Numbered from the stretch's first letter, positions 38,034 through 49,499 are shown. The stretch: 64,000 nt of DNA from Adiantum capillus-veneris (GCA_014529385.2 CM043944.1:78323884-78387883); one strand, 5' to 3'. Notes: generated by a model not told the origin, from the letters alone. Program-made: numbers and translations.

Positions 38034-38735
38034 ATGGATGAATGGCTAGCAGGATTTGCTAATTGGACGATAGAAGAAGAAGAGCTCCAAGCACAACTAG
38101 ACGAACTCCGCATCTCCATTGAAGCTCGAGTGCCAGGCGTAACGGTAATCGATTTGCAGTGGGAGAGTCAACCAACACGCCAAACCCAGTGGATATACAT
38201 AGGCCAAGTGCCAAGAAGAAGAAGGAGAAGGTCGAAACCATGTCCACAACCTACAACCAATCCACAACAACAAAATGGAAGGAGCTCTACACAATAGAGA
38301 ATCAACACTATTCTACTTTGAGAATCGAGTAACTCAAGTCACCGAGGTAATTATCACAGCCAGTTTTCAAGTTGCACCTGATGCTGCAGCACAGATAACG
38401 GAATCATTGGCTCACACTCCCACTAGAGAAACTAGGGATCTACTGAGTTTGTTTCAGGAAAGAACTCCACCCTCTCCCACAAGCTTGGACAGTGACTAAG
38501 CACCTCTAAGCTTCACATGAATCAGTGCAACCTACCTCAAGACATATCACACATACCAACACGTGTACGCTCAATCAAGGTAATACTGGACTTGAAGGCT
38601 CACTACCAGCACGTCATTGACACCATGCCGGGTGGGGAGCAGTTTTTTGAGGTTCTGGCATCAGATCAACCATTTGTCTTACCTTTGGTACAAGGCAATG
38701 TACCATTTGAAGTTTTAATCTATGTCCTAGTATAA
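38034..38735 (+). other. TRG pre-gag leader with small open frames
   Basis: Three short frames (38034-38297, 38275-38499, 38517-38735) lie between primer site and gag. The first starts MDEWLAGFANWTIEEEELQA and carries an RRRRRR stretch. They may be leader, decayed N-terminal gag, or short upstream ORFs. No family is recognised. Confidence 0.35.
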
Positions 38736-38819
38736 GAGGGTATACACGCCTCCTTGTAAAGAAGAAAAAAAACTTTTGCAAGTTAAGAAGTGTGTCTTTC
38801 TAGCTCTCTCTCAGTAATC

Positions 38820-39332
38820 ATGGCAAGTGTAGCATTTCCAACATTTAAAGGAAAGAAGGGGGAGGATTTGGTAACAGACTTCCTAGATGACTTTGAAGTA
38901 GCATGTGTAGTGAGCAACAAAGATACGGATGAATCCCGGGTTAGAATCTTTAAGCATCTCATGAAGCTAGAAGCTAGATCATGGTACAATGCACTTCCAC
39001 AAGCAACCAAGGATGACTGGGAACCCTTAAAAACCGCTTTTAAGAGGCGCTTTGGGGGAGGTACCACTTCAGAAAAGTTGTGGGACAAGTTGAGAGACTT
39101 GAAGCAGGAGGGTCTTTTAGAATATGCCACCTATGAGTCCAAATTTGTGGATTTGTGGGAACGGTGGGTTGAGTCACTGGCAAGGGGGGAAGCTGCACCC
39201 GATTTCCTAAAAAACGATCGGTTCACGCATGGCTTATGGCCGCTTCTCAAGGAGAAGGTGAAAGGTAGATTCCCGGCTATGTACGAGTTAGCCGTTGAGA
39301 TTTCTCACCTTAAGGACAAGAAGCTCGAATAG
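38820..39332 (+). pseudogene. TRG gag domain
   Basis: ATG 38820 is preferred over upstream codons because the protein then starts MASVAFPTFKGKKGEDLVTD, the normal beginning of a Ty3-type gag domain. Residues through about 170 follow the pattern RIFKHLMKLEARSWYNALPQ and WEPLKTAFKRRFGG. A single-base loss near 39320 diverts the frame into a TAG at 39330-39332. The proper continuation (ARIAKETESTEAGTSRRP) is open in the next frame into 39443-40111. Confidence 0.85.
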
Positions 39333-40111
39333 CCAAAGAAACTGAGTCAACAGAAGCAGGAACATCGCGTCGACCAGCAACTACGACAACCACCATTCCA
39401 CCACCACCACCGGCTCTTGGGGTAAGAGGTGAGCAACAAGATATGTTGGGCCATATTACTGACCAACTGCAGATTTTGTCTGTCCACTTAATACAGCAAG
39501 GGAGGAGTCAAGAAAGAGATCAAGACCCTAGAAGAGCACGACGACAAAACAGGGAGTATCACTGCTACAACTACGGAGAAGATGGTCACGGTATGTACTA
39601 CTGTCCCAAACCACAACAAAACTATAATAGAGAAGGTAGGAGGAACCAATTGTCACCCCCTAGAGAAAGAACGCCCCCACCCCGAGCACCAGCCCCACCA
39701 ACACAAATTCTACGTCCGCCACAATCACCACTTACAATCATCCTACGCCCACCACTAATTGGTACCCGCACACCAAGTATCATTGGTCTTGCAGAAGAGG
39801 TCAAGATGAGTGTAACACAAGAAGGATCAAGTAAGAAGACTATTCAAAGGACTGAAGCAGTGGAACAAGAGGTTAAAGAATCAAAAGATGCTACCCAAGT
39901 GGGGGAGGTAAATCAAGAAAATTGTGTTACAAATGAGAGTACATCTTTAACCTTGGATGAAATAGGCACCAAAGCGATCAATCGACAGCATTGGGCAGTA
40001 AGGGTAAGAAGGTGTAAAGTGTTGATTAGGCCTCGTCATAATAAGAGGAATGCAAAGGGCATGAAAGATAAAAGAGAAGAGGAAGACCAGCCTGCTAGCA
40101 AGGCTTTATAG
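39333..40111 (+). pseudogene. TRG gag C-terminal region with altered zinc knuckle
   Basis: The frame continues gag after the single-base loss. It has a Pro/Thr-rich linker, then CYNYGEDGHGMYYC at about 39560. That is a C-x2-C-x4-H-x4-C knuckle whose second cysteine reads tyrosine. A basic and Pro-rich tail follows, then a polar Glu-rich stretch, ending at TAG 40109-40111. The frame beyond the TAG stays open for 374 more codons, so the TAG may be a readthrough-type or mutational stop. Confidence 0.75.
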
Positions 40112-40114
40112 AAG

Positions 40115-41236
40115 ATGGACAACATATCAAGCAAAGGGGAGGGCTTTGAAAACGGAAGCCTGTGCACTAGCATGGACCCAAGACAATGTAGCAAGCTAAA
40201 GGAATCTTGCATCAAGGCAGTTTCACTTGAGGACCATAACGAAGAGGTAATTATGACTGAAGGTTTGGAGTTGGATATTGCTCCAGAGGCTTGGCAGCCG
40301 AGCAAGACTTTATTGTGTAGTGTTATAGACTTAGAGATGGGTAATGCCTCTAGTCTACTGAAGGGTGTTATAAACTTGGAGATGGGTAATGCCTCCAGTT
40401 TATGTGAGGGTGTTCAGAGTAAGTTTGATGATCAATATGTTGCCAACCTTTTAAGGATGTTCCAAACTCCTCCACAACACAGCATTGTGTTTGCATGGGA
40501 TGCATCAGACCTATGGCTATGGCTAGCCGCTATAACATATAGAGAGAAGATCAGCATGGAGATAAGAGCAAAGGAGCCATGGATAGAAAAAATCCTGATA
40601 GAATGCAAGAATGAAGACCTCATTCGCAATTTGGTACAATTTTTTACAAATAGTGCATCCTTTCTTTGGAGAAAGGTAAGTGGATTACGCTTGTATTTAA
40701 GCCGCAAGGTAGGTGACTTGCTATTAGCATCAGTAAAGGAAGGTGACATGTTTGAGCACACCCAAAAGAAGCATGATATGCTTGCAATTTTTTCTAGTCA
40801 TGGTAGTAAGCAGGATTCTGAAGACAACTTAAGCTCACCACACCAACAAGGCGGCCATATATGGTGGATTCTTGGTACACTCTTGGGAATAACAATTTTC
40901 AGTTCTGTCTTTGCAGGAGCCAAGATGCTCATTTCCCCTCTCGCTACTGGTGGTTACAAATTTGGTCCAATTTGGCATGCAAATTTTATTGTTCGGACAC
41001 TGCAGACAATGATCCTATTTTTCACTTGGGATCCAGGAGGACACTCGCACAAAGTTCTGGAAACCATGGGCTTCCCCTTTAATCAACCGACACTATTCCA
41101 CGGAACAAGCTATCACCCGTACCTGTTACAGATTCATGAATATCCCAGAAATCTCACCAATGGCCAAATGGAATGGCTAGTTCAGAAAGCAACTCGATAT
41201 CGGATCCTACAGCTAAGCGGAAGAAGAAACAGATGA
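40115..41236 (+). CDS. TRG ORF of unknown function with a predicted membrane segment
   Basis: ATG at 40115 (second codon after the gag TAG, same frame) opens 373 codons ending at TGA 41234-41236, just before the purine tract. The protein is acidic and polar at first, with a 15-residue tandem duplication (VIDLEMGNASSLLKG, then VINLEMGNASSLCEG; residues 70-99). Residues of about 249-273 form one hydrophobic segment (IWWILGTLLGITIFSSVFAG), flanked by Gly and Lys. Possible N-glycosylation sequons occur, as chance would allow. No RT, protease or integrase motif is present. It occupies the pol/env position of an LTR element. An env-like or membrane-anchored accessory protein, or captured host sequence, are possibilities I cannot choose between. 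Confidence 0.6.
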   Translation: MDNISSKGEGFENGSLCTSMDPRQCSKLKESCIKAVSLEDHNEEVIMTEGLELDIAPEAWQPSKTLLCSVIDLEMGNASSLLKGVINLEMGNASSLCEGVQSKFDDQYVANLLRMFQTPPQHSIVFAWDASDLWLWLAAITYREKISMEIRAKEPWIEKILIECKNEDLIRNLVQFFTNSASFLWRKVSGLRLYLSRKVGDLLLASVKEGDMFEHTQKKHDMLAIFSSHGSKQDSEDNLSSPHQQGGHIWWILGTLLGITIFSSVFAGAKMLISPLATGGYKFGPIWHANFIVRTLQTMILFFTWDPGGHSHKVLETMGFPFNQPTLFHGTSYHPYLLQIHEYPRNLTNGQMEWLVQKATRYRILQLSGRRNR

Positions 41237-41260
41237 GTTGGAGGCATGAATGCCTCTAGC

Positions 41261-41276
41261 CAAAAGGGGAGGGCTA
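41261..41276 (+). promoter_or_regulatory. polypurine tract of TRG
   Basis: AAAAGGGGAGGGCTAA directly precedes the 3' LTR. Confidence 0.85.
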
Positions 41277-42824
41277 ATGATGGGGGCTTTTCACAAGCCA
41301 AGCTCCCATACCCCTCTTCTCTTGTCCCCACCCCATGGAAACCTCCTCTTAGGGAGGGAGTGATAAAAGACATTGAAAAGTAAGAAAAAAAATAAAGTAT
41401 GATTATGTAAATATATGAGAAAGATAAAATAGGCCACCTCATGCCTGCGGGGCAGCCCATCCCCACCTTGCCTCCTTTTTCTTCACTGTTGCCCCACCGT
41501 GTGTCCCTTTTCCTCTCCTCCACTCAAAAGGTCAACCCCCTCTCTCTTCCCCTTGGCCTTTGTCCTTTCTCTCTCCCCTCAAGCTACCCCACCTCTCACC
41601 AATAATGCATTCTAACTCACCAATAATTCACCCTAACTCACATGCAACTTATCCTATCTTCCAAAATAGTATACCCCACCCCCCCTTTCTCTCTCCTATC
41701 ATATCCCATGACCCAAATACCCCCCTCTCTCTCTAAAGGGCGCCATGTCTCTTGTCTTGTAGCTAAATAACCTTCCCCACACTCACACACACTCAGTTTC
41801 ACTGAAAAAGGTGTCCACAGACCCATCCCCACTCAGTGGTTACCTGATTTTTCTTGTGTTCACACACATCTGCACACAGATTCACTTTTGAACACACTCC
41901 CCTCTCTCCCCTCTTGTAATTACTTTATTCTCCATGTCACCTCTCACTTTTTTTCATCAACCCATCTCTCTCTCTTAGTCTCTCTCTCATGAGACTGTTG
42001 TTGTGGCACATATACACACAGCTAGACAAGTGGGGCCCATAGTCACATGGCCTATGTAGATAATGATTTCTTCATTTTTAAATTCTAGAATTTCTCCCCC
42101 TTCCTCCCCTATATAAAGAGGGGTCACCATCACACTAAACACACACAACATCACCAAAGAACACACTATGCACTGTGTGTGCCTAGTGCACACACACACA
42201 CCCACACCATCACCATCACTGCAATCACCATGCTTGTCTTGAGCATGACCTCTACACCCTTGGCTATGGAAGATGAAGGGAAACTAAATGAAGGATGATG
42301 GCCATAACCCTCGTGCGAGTCTTCACCATCAACTCCCACCTATCCGCCATGTGCTCTACCACTCTCTCCCTTCTCATTCCCCTACCCTATGCTCCCCATT
42401 TCATCGCCTTATTCTCTAAATAAAGCTTGAGGTTTTGTGAGTATGTTTTCTTGCAATGTTTTGCCCATGTGAGGTGTGCGGAATCACCACCTAGTCTTGT
42501 GTTTTGGAGTGAGCTTGTGTATGTGTGAAGGGTGTGCGGATTCGCCATCCTTTTGTGGTGCCTAAGTACTAAGCCGCTATACCCCCTCCCTCTCTCTCTC
42601 TCTCTCTCTCTCACTTGATCTCATTTCCTTTCCTCTTCATCATTACTCCCAAGCATCCATCTCTCTTGGATGAAAACTTTGTTATGGTGGTGTGTTGTTT
42701 GCGTCCTAGCCGCTGAAGCTAGGTGGTGCCCCTGTTTGCTTTACCATGACAGGCTCGAGGCGCGCCATTCGGTCCCCGGTGTTTTAGAGGCCATAGGGGT
42801 TCGGGGTTCGCTTTGCTCCCGTCA
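41277..42824 (+). repeat. TRG 3' LTR (1548 bp)
   Basis: Matches 36414-37960 with only scattered single-base differences and one or two tiny indels. TATA box at 42110-42117. Followed by ACGT. Confidence 0.93.
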
Positions 42825-45716
42825 ACGTCATAGCTCAGTTTGGGTGCTTGTAGGTCAATTGACTAAACTTTGTAAAGTTTATTCAGTTTCCTATTCAATC
42901 TCAAAAGTTAACCAAGTTGGTTGCTTATAATTTGTAGGGATTCTATACTTTACTCATAAATATTGGGCATTATTGTCTCCTACATTTACCATTCATTTTT
43001 TGGGAGGATTGTCTATGTAAACAATTAGGGAGAAATAATTCAATATTAGTAATGCAAGTTATCCAGAGACTGTTGCGGGAGCGGATCACACCACCCATAA
43101 AGTGCATGCAACACAACCTAGATCAACATAATGTCAATCAAGGACACAGATGACACGATAGGCGTACGGAGGCAATCTCTTTAGCTTGTCAGGCTGAGAC
43201 CATCCCACGCATACAACACTCTGGAAGGCTAACTAAACCACAACCTAGTATCTCATACTCTCAACTACACCACCAACCCACAAGCACACAAACAGAAGGA
43301 AACTCACCAAATCATATCACAAACGGTATGAAACTTAAGGAACACCATCCCCTCACTAGGATACACCTATCCCAAAGCCTCTACACTTAAAACCCTCACT
43401 CTAGACCCATCTGTAGAAAACGCGTATGAAGACAGAGAAGTGTTTTGGAAGTGTCCGAAACTTAAATATATGAGTACCTATGTGTAGCTTATGTCGCCAC
43501 GATTCTAATGACTACTTGTAAGTAGAAGACAAAACATCGTTTGATACACTTACGACCACAAATGGCTCGTAGATGCGCGAGCCTATTCACTCAGCTCTGC
43601 GAAGAATTCTTGGCGTTGAAGCGTTGCTGTCACCGAGGCTAGCACGATGGTGCAGACGGATCTTCAATGTGATGAACCAGCGGGGAATAGGGACAAGATG
43701 AAGCTCACGCTCACTCTGTTTCTCTCTCACACACAATCGACGGCAGCTTTAAACTTCGATTATGATAAAATTTCTTCTTACAAAATGACCTAGGTACCTT
43801 ATACACTAAGGCTACCATAGGTTAAACCTAAAATAGCGTTCCAAGGGTAAAATGGCTTTGTATGTACAATCTAGAAGTGCCATTGCACCACGGCTTCTGC
43901 AACTAAACTAACTACTTATTACAAATGATGTTTATGACCATAATCCGCAGTATTTAATAACTCTCAAAAAATAAGGCTTTGTTGCAAGAATTGAGTTATG
44001 TCGTGTTGTTGACCCAGCGGTCAATAGAGACGGATAGGTAATTTTCAAGTGTTAATCTCGTGCTAGAGGATATGCTAAGAACATACGTTAGCGAAAAGAA
44101 ATCCGATTCGAAAGGTTATCTCTCTAGTTGGAGTTTGCTTACCATGATGCAAAGCATGTTGGGACTAAGTTTAGTTCATTCATATTCAAGCCAGGTTATA
44201 AATCTCCATCACCAGTTATGGTGGGGTTTCCTACTGATGAGAAATGATAGCAAGGCAAGGACTTAACACTAGTTTGGTAACTAACAAGATATAGTATCCT
44301 TTCAAGGTTTTGGCAATACTCCTTGTATATGTGTGAAGTTTCAAGCATCCTTACATGAGTTTGATGCTAAGAACCCATTCTACATGGAAAAAATAAGTAG
44401 CATTCATATTTCTTGATTCCTAGGTCATGACAAGCTTCCAAAGCAAATGTAATGCTACATTTGACTAAAAACAACATATTTTTACAATTAACTCCATGTT
44501 GCATCACATAGAGAGATTTTCACACAACCAATCTATTTTTTCCATTAACTTCAATGGGTTCCCAATGTAAGTACAAGATTACGATAGCCACACATTTTTT
44601 TGATTGTGTATACAATTAAGTACAAACAAGTTGCATTTTTGTATACTACATAGATATCATCAGTGTTTATAAGAATACACTTATATTTACTCGTATATAT
44701 GCTTTATATCAATACATCTTGATAATTCACCTCCATACTAACAAAGCATAAAAAACATCCAAACATGTTTTCTTATGACAATTTTAGACATAACTACAAA
44801 GCCCAAAAAGGTGTATGAACAAAAAAATTGGATTCCGCATTGTGGCCATTTCAATCTCTTTGAAATTGATATTCAATTACCCATAAGGCTTTTTCAATTT
44901 GTTGTGTTCAAAGAAATTCGGCTATATCTGAATGTGCTTATTTTTACTGTCAAAGTTGTTGCCAAACGATGTCTGGTTTTAGTTTATTGACCTGTTTGCG
45001 TAGAGTGGTTGGATTGGTGGTAAAATTAAGCACAACTCTTACTCGGGCAATTGATGTAACTTACTACTTCTTTTTGCAGATACTACTTGTTGACTGTTGT
45101 TTAGGGAATGGGTGTCCTATCTCTTCTTTGAGGACGATTCGACAAATCGAGATGGTTTGCTTCTCTTTGTACACTAGTCCTCCAACGTACAATATAGAAG
45201 AAATTTTAGTTGTTGCGAGGGAAAAAAACACGAGGTTCATCACTTGCACATTTGACCTCTTGAAAACTTACTATTTTTGGAATCAATTTTCAAAAGTGAA
45301 AACTAAGGGAAAAATTTCAACAATAGGAAGTTCGCAATGCAATTTACACTTTTAAGACCTTACTAACCCCAATTTCAAAAGGCTGCTAAATATGGGACAA
45401 TTTTTCTCAAGAAAAGCTAGATTTTTGCATTGTAGTTACAAATTGCATTGGATAAGGTGGGAAAAGGGGGGCAGCAAGCCCAGCAAGGTATGTGGAGCCT
45501 CATCTACAAAAGCTCCCAAGGGAAAGAGCCTTTTTCCCCACAAGGGAAAGACTTTTTTGTGAAAAAGGGCATAGTTACAAATGCAATTGCCACAAGGAGC
45601 TGACTTGTTGTGAATTACCATGAATTCATTCAGCAAGTATTCAATTACCTCATTTAGAAAACGAGTCATAGCAAAAGCTCTACATGGATAAGGTGTTGTG
45701 GGAGAGATGCTGTACC
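42825..45716. other. no gene recognised
   Basis: About 2.9 kb. The part 43073-43900 begins TGTTGCGGGAGCGG and, read on the minus strand, resembles the promoter end of an LTR. No pair, target duplication or primer site was found. The rest is AT-rich. Confidence 0.4.
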
Positions 45717-47699
45717 TTAAATAATTACAAGACTCTGGATGGATATGGTGGCACGAGAGAGATCTTGTAGTAGAATGCTTTGTAGAGATGGGTAAATGTG
45801 AAAGCAGCCAATCTTGGAAACATGTGTGTGCAAGTCACCTTGCACTAAGAGAGCCTGCAAGCTCAACCAAAGGGCAGTGGGCTTTCTCGAATCGAAGCTT
45901 TCTTGCATAGATTGATGAAGGTGCAGAAATAAAGCAGGGAACACAATATAAGCACATATGCTTTCCCCTTCCTTTACCTCGCGGCCCTCCACCACTGGTA
46001 AAAGCGAGGATGATTTAGGAATCACTGCCATGCCCATTTCTAACATAAAAGTTCTTTGTGCAAATGACGCTCTGAAACCATACATATCCCAAGTTAGATC
46101 CATGCTCAAACTGCTGCTTCCTGCCAAAGAACCACTCGAATGCACGGTTGTTATAGCCCCTTCTTTTTTTTCTACTTTCTCCTCTTCCTTTTCTTCTTCT
46201 TCTTCTTCTTCTTCTTCCCCTCCTCTCAACCCAAACTGCACGGCTACACATGCCAGCTCTCCTTTCAGCTTTATCGTCCTGTCCTGCAGCACCTCAAACT
46301 CAATACAATCCCTCACAGATGGTCCCTCATAATCATCACCAAATTCATGAAGCGATCGCAGCTGTTTGGACAAGGTTGGCACCCATGTATGCTTCCACTG
46401 ATGCTTTCCTCCCCATACCAGATTTGTTGTGAACACAGCCATTTCTAGACCTCGCTGCCCCTGCTGTTTAAAAAACTCAATTGTTGAGACCTCCAAGTCT
46501 ACATCCTTCGGTGCTACTAAATCTGTCACACCTGATAATGCAAGAATGCTGTTAATGCGATCTCCCTCATGCTTGCTTTCACGGGTAGAACAAATTTGTA
46601 GCACCGTTGGCACGCTTGGAAACACAAAGCATGTAAGCGACAAAGTTGACAACCACTCATCAATACACTTGCACCAATTTCTTGCATTTGACCTGAGGAA
46701 TGGATCAATGACCGTTGGAGGGGTGTCAATCGTCGTATTGCTTGTGGATTTCTGAAAGCATCTGAGCCACAAAGTTTCCAAACACTCAACAATATGGCAG
46801 CACCAATTTCTTGCTTTTGATCTGAGAATGGAGCAAATTGAGGACTCTGTGCTGCTCATGGAAACACTAATGAAGGAATCTGATTTGAGTACCAAAGGCA
46901 GCAACACACTGTGAAGTTCCAACAGCAAGTTCCAATACCTTTCTTCTTCTATCACCATAATGCAAGAGTCATCCTCATAAAGGGAGATTAACTTCTTGTT
47001 GAACTCTTCCAAACTCTGGGATTGGTGTAAATCCCCAATCTCACGCACACAGTACCGTCTATGTTTTGATATCGCAGCCTCTTGCAAGGTCCATACCCTG
47101 GTATGCCAGCGGGATACAAGATCTTTATCATGCCTGATCGGTGCCATGGGACTCCCTACATAATGTAGAAAAATGATGGTCTCCTTGGCCTGGGCATAGA
47201 TCCATCCCATATGTTTGATGGTTTCCTCGACCTCGGCATCGTCATGTTGAGCAATACATACACCATCATGCCACACATATTCTGCCCCTGCTGCCATCAA
47301 AATAGCACACATTTTCAAGATATCCCCAACTGTTGTATAGTGTTCTTCTGTATGCCCTGGGCAACGCTGGCGTGTACACCGCGGTACCTTTGAGAAACAC
47401 AGTGAAGCACATTCACAATCGAAAACCTTGTAAACAGCCATTCCATAAGTGTGGGAAACGGCGGTGTAGCTCACCAGTTGATCATCCCAATCAACGAGCA
47501 CGACTTGCTGCGCTTGGATTGTGGATTTGCAGTCGATTACTCGCAACATGTTGAGGGGCTGCAGGAGCGCTCTTCGGAGGAATTCAGCCCTGGAGCGGTC
47601 GCCATAGGCTGTTGAAGCTGCAATATCCAAATCCCTCCAAGCCTTGTTGCTGTCCTTGTGATTGCGGAGAGTAGCTTGCTTGTAAGCATTCAGGTCCAT
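45717..47699 (-). CDS. HET-domain (heterokaryon-incompatibility-like) protein
   Basis: 660 codons on the minus strand, intronless. I start at ATG 47699-47697 ([16 protein letters not shown]), because the frame's earlier opening at 47765 is a GTG and a stop lies just upstream. Residues of about 70-215 carry the HET signatures: [10 protein letters not shown] (77-86), [20 protein letters not shown] (141-160), [15 protein letters not shown], and [12 protein letters not shown] (201-212). A 20-residue unit is duplicated ([20 protein letters not shown] at 291-310, [20 protein letters not shown] at 334-353), then [12 protein letters not shown] (380-391) as in many HET proteins. Residues 494-514 are an acidic Glu/Lys run encoded by a GAA-type repeat. 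In fungi HET domains trigger cell death on non-self fusion. Related proteins of unknown role occur in mosses, lycophytes and ferns. No signal peptide is seen. Fungal origin or contamination is not excluded. Confidence 0.8.
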   Translation of the reverse strand: MDLNAYKQATLRNHKDSNKAWRDLDIAASTAYGDRSRAEFLRRALLQPLNMLRVIDCKSTIQAQQVVLVDWDDQLVSYTAVSHTYGMAVYKVFDCECASLCFSKVPRCTRQRCPGHTEEHYTTVGDILKMCAILMAAGAEYVWHDGVCIAQHDDAEVEETIKHMGWIYAQAKETIIFLHYVGSPMAPIRHDKDLVSRWHTRVWTLQEAAISKHRRYCVREIGDLHQSQSLEEFNKKLISLYEDDSCIMVIEEERYWNLLLELHSVLLPLVLKSDSFISVSMSSTESSICSILRSKARNWCCHIVECLETLWLRCFQKSTSNTTIDTPPTVIDPFLRSNARNWCKCIDEWLSTLSLTCFVFPSVPTVLQICSTRESKHEGDRINSILALSGVTDLVAPKDVDLEVSTIEFFKQQGQRGLEMAVFTTNLVWGGKHQWKHTWVPTLSKQLRSLHEFGDDYEGPSVRDCIEFEVLQDRTIKLKGELACVAVQFGLRGGEEEEEEEEEKEEEKVEKKEGAITTVHSSGSLAGSSSLSMDLTWDMYGFRASFAQRTFMLEMGMAVIPKSSSLLPVVEGREVKEGESICAYIVFPALFLHLHQSMQESFDSRKPTALWLSLQALLVQGDLHTHVSKIGCFHIYPSLQSILLQDLSRATISIQSLVII

Positions 47700-48123
47700 T
47701 GTCTTCCTTCCGGGGAAGCTCAACAACAGGGCAGGCAACGACTTGACATTCACTCTACTGGCCACTTCCCTTCACTCATCTATACTATTATTACTACTAT
47801 TACTATTATTAGTATCTAGGGACATACTTTTAAAAAAATCCATTAATCTAAAGATTCTCTTATTCCCTCCCCTAGGCGTCGAAGGTGCACCCTTCCCTCT
47901 GACCATCGCCTTCGCCATACCCCCCCTCCATCCTGCCCACAGCACATGTGCCCATGCCTACATTCGCCCCCAAGCCTCCCTCTCTGCCACCAGCCTTGCT
48001 ATGTCCTTGCGTCGTTGTCCCTTGCTCCCACTGGCAAACGGCCGTCCTTTGCACCCAACCCTGCTCTACCTCCCATTCTTCCAGCCTGCCCTGCAAGTTT
48101 GTCGATCATGCATGAAGAGCGCG
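47700..48123. other. upstream region of the HET gene
   Basis: Probable promoter side of the minus-strand gene. It contains an ATT/ACT-rich trinucleotide stretch (47779-47815) close to the start and a C-rich part (47865-48080). No convincing TATA box was located. Confidence 0.4.
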
Positions 48124-48578
<455 letters not shown>

Positions 48579-48649
48579 CATGCTGACTCAGTTAATTGCA
48601 TGGCGAGAAGAAAAAGAAGAAGAGTATTTTAACGTCGTGGAAAACTATC

Positions 48650-48651
<2 letters not shown>

Positions 48652-48710
<59 letters not shown>
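48652..48710. repeat. GA microsatellite
   Basis: 59 bp of pure GA repeats. Confidence 0.97.
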
Positions 48711-48714
<4 letters not shown>

Positions 48715-48915
48715 CTGAGATTCCAACTACTCGTATTATATTATCCTAAACTAACATAATATGATGGAAGGGGGAGCCCTTTACACGTGTCAAAATCTGT
48801 GACATGAAGGCTAAACTCCAAAACTGAGAGAAGCCCCTATGCACACGATAAAGAGGGAGAGAGAAAGAGAGAGAGAAGCCGCCAGCCGTACTAGTATTAT
48901 GAAAGCGGGAGGGAA

Positions 48916-48916
<1 letters not shown>

Positions 48917-48950
<34 letters not shown>
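48917..48950. repeat. C homopolymer, 34 bp
   Basis: An unbroken run of 34 C, the longest homopolymer in the window. Confidence 0.95.
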
Positions 48951-49019
48951 ACGTGTCGACTCCTCCTCACTCCAACCACCTTTGGCGGTGTGGCCTGCAA
49001 CACAGGGCACTCAACGCTT

Positions 49020-49022
<3 letters not shown>

Positions 49023-49083
<61 letters not shown>
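49023..49083. repeat. GA microsatellite
   Basis: 61 bp of pure GA repeats. Confidence 0.97.
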
Positions 49084-49086
<3 letters not shown>

Positions 49087-49419
49087 AAGGCCGTCGACAG
49101 TACTAGTAACTAATAAGGTAAATAGAAGAAGTTAAGTTGAGTGCGGACCAGCCCTCGCTCGTCACTAATTGACACCTCAATTTCAAAGGGGATCTATGCT
49201 TGAAAATCAGCGTCGCTTGTCGACAAAGATCATAACGAATGTGAACTCTTCATGAACTTTCATGTAAAATAAATGTGAACTATATGTGAACTTAGCAAGC
49301 TATGTGTACTATATTATGGTGTTCTGAACTCAATGTGAACTTAGTGTGTGAACTAAGATCGCGAGACGGGCCAAAACTATGCAAGATAATGTTACCGTTT
49401 TTCTTACCTAACAAGACAC
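49084..49419. other. no gene; ATGTGAACT-like motifs
   Basis: The motif TGTGAACT recurs about five times between 49239 and 49350 (ATGTGAACT, TGTGAACTT). No coding is recognised. Confidence 0.4.
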
Positions 49420-49499
49420 GTGCTCAAGTGTAGTGGTAAGGCATTCACCTCATGACGGGGAGGTTGTGAGATCAAATCTCACCCAACCCATATTTTTTC
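49420..49499 (+). mobile_element. tRNA-like head of a probable SINE
   Basis: An A-box-like TAGTGGTAAGG (49431-49441), an anticodon-arm-like perfect stem ACCTC/GAGGT (about 49447-49464) and a T arm GTGAG-ATCAAAT-CTCAC (49466-49482) are spaced as in a tRNA. The 3' acceptor-like end CCAACCC has no matching 5' strand. The loop reads ATCAAAT instead of TTCAA, so it is not a functional tRNA. This decay plus Pol III boxes fits a tRNA-derived SINE head. The body and 3' end were not delimited. Confidence 0.6.

Larger units (their letters stand above)
36414..42824 (+). mobile_element. TRG, gag-bearing LTR retrotransposon lacking pol
   Basis: A 6411-bp element with LTRs of 1547 and 1548 bp (TGATGGGGG...CCCGTCA), nearly identical to each other. 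It is flanked by ACGT on both sides (36410-36413, 42825-42828), with a primer-site-like sequence and a purine tract. The 3.3-kb interior encodes gag with a zinc-knuckle-like motif and a 373-codon frame with a hydrophobic segment. No protease, RT, RNase H or integrase motif is visible in any frame. Such gag-only elements are described in plants (TR-GAG or LARD-like) and depend on pol from another element. LTR similarity implies recent movement. Confidence 0.88.

Noticed and set aside
43073..43900. solo LTR starting TGTTGCGGGAGCGG
   Set aside because: No matching end, target duplication or second copy was found.
45717..47699. HET gene as fungal contamination of the assembly
   Set aside because: The same contig carries plant-type elements and a BRR2 pseudogene, and HET genes occur in non-seed plants. 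Not fully excluded without phylogeny.
47700..47765. HET protein start at 47765
   Set aside because: That codon is GTG. The first in-frame ATG is at 47699-47697, and an in-frame TGA lies just upstream.
49420..49499. functional tRNA gene
   Set aside because: The 5' and 3' acceptor strands do not pair, the T loop is not TTCRA, and the anticodon loop is irregular. A SINE head fits better.
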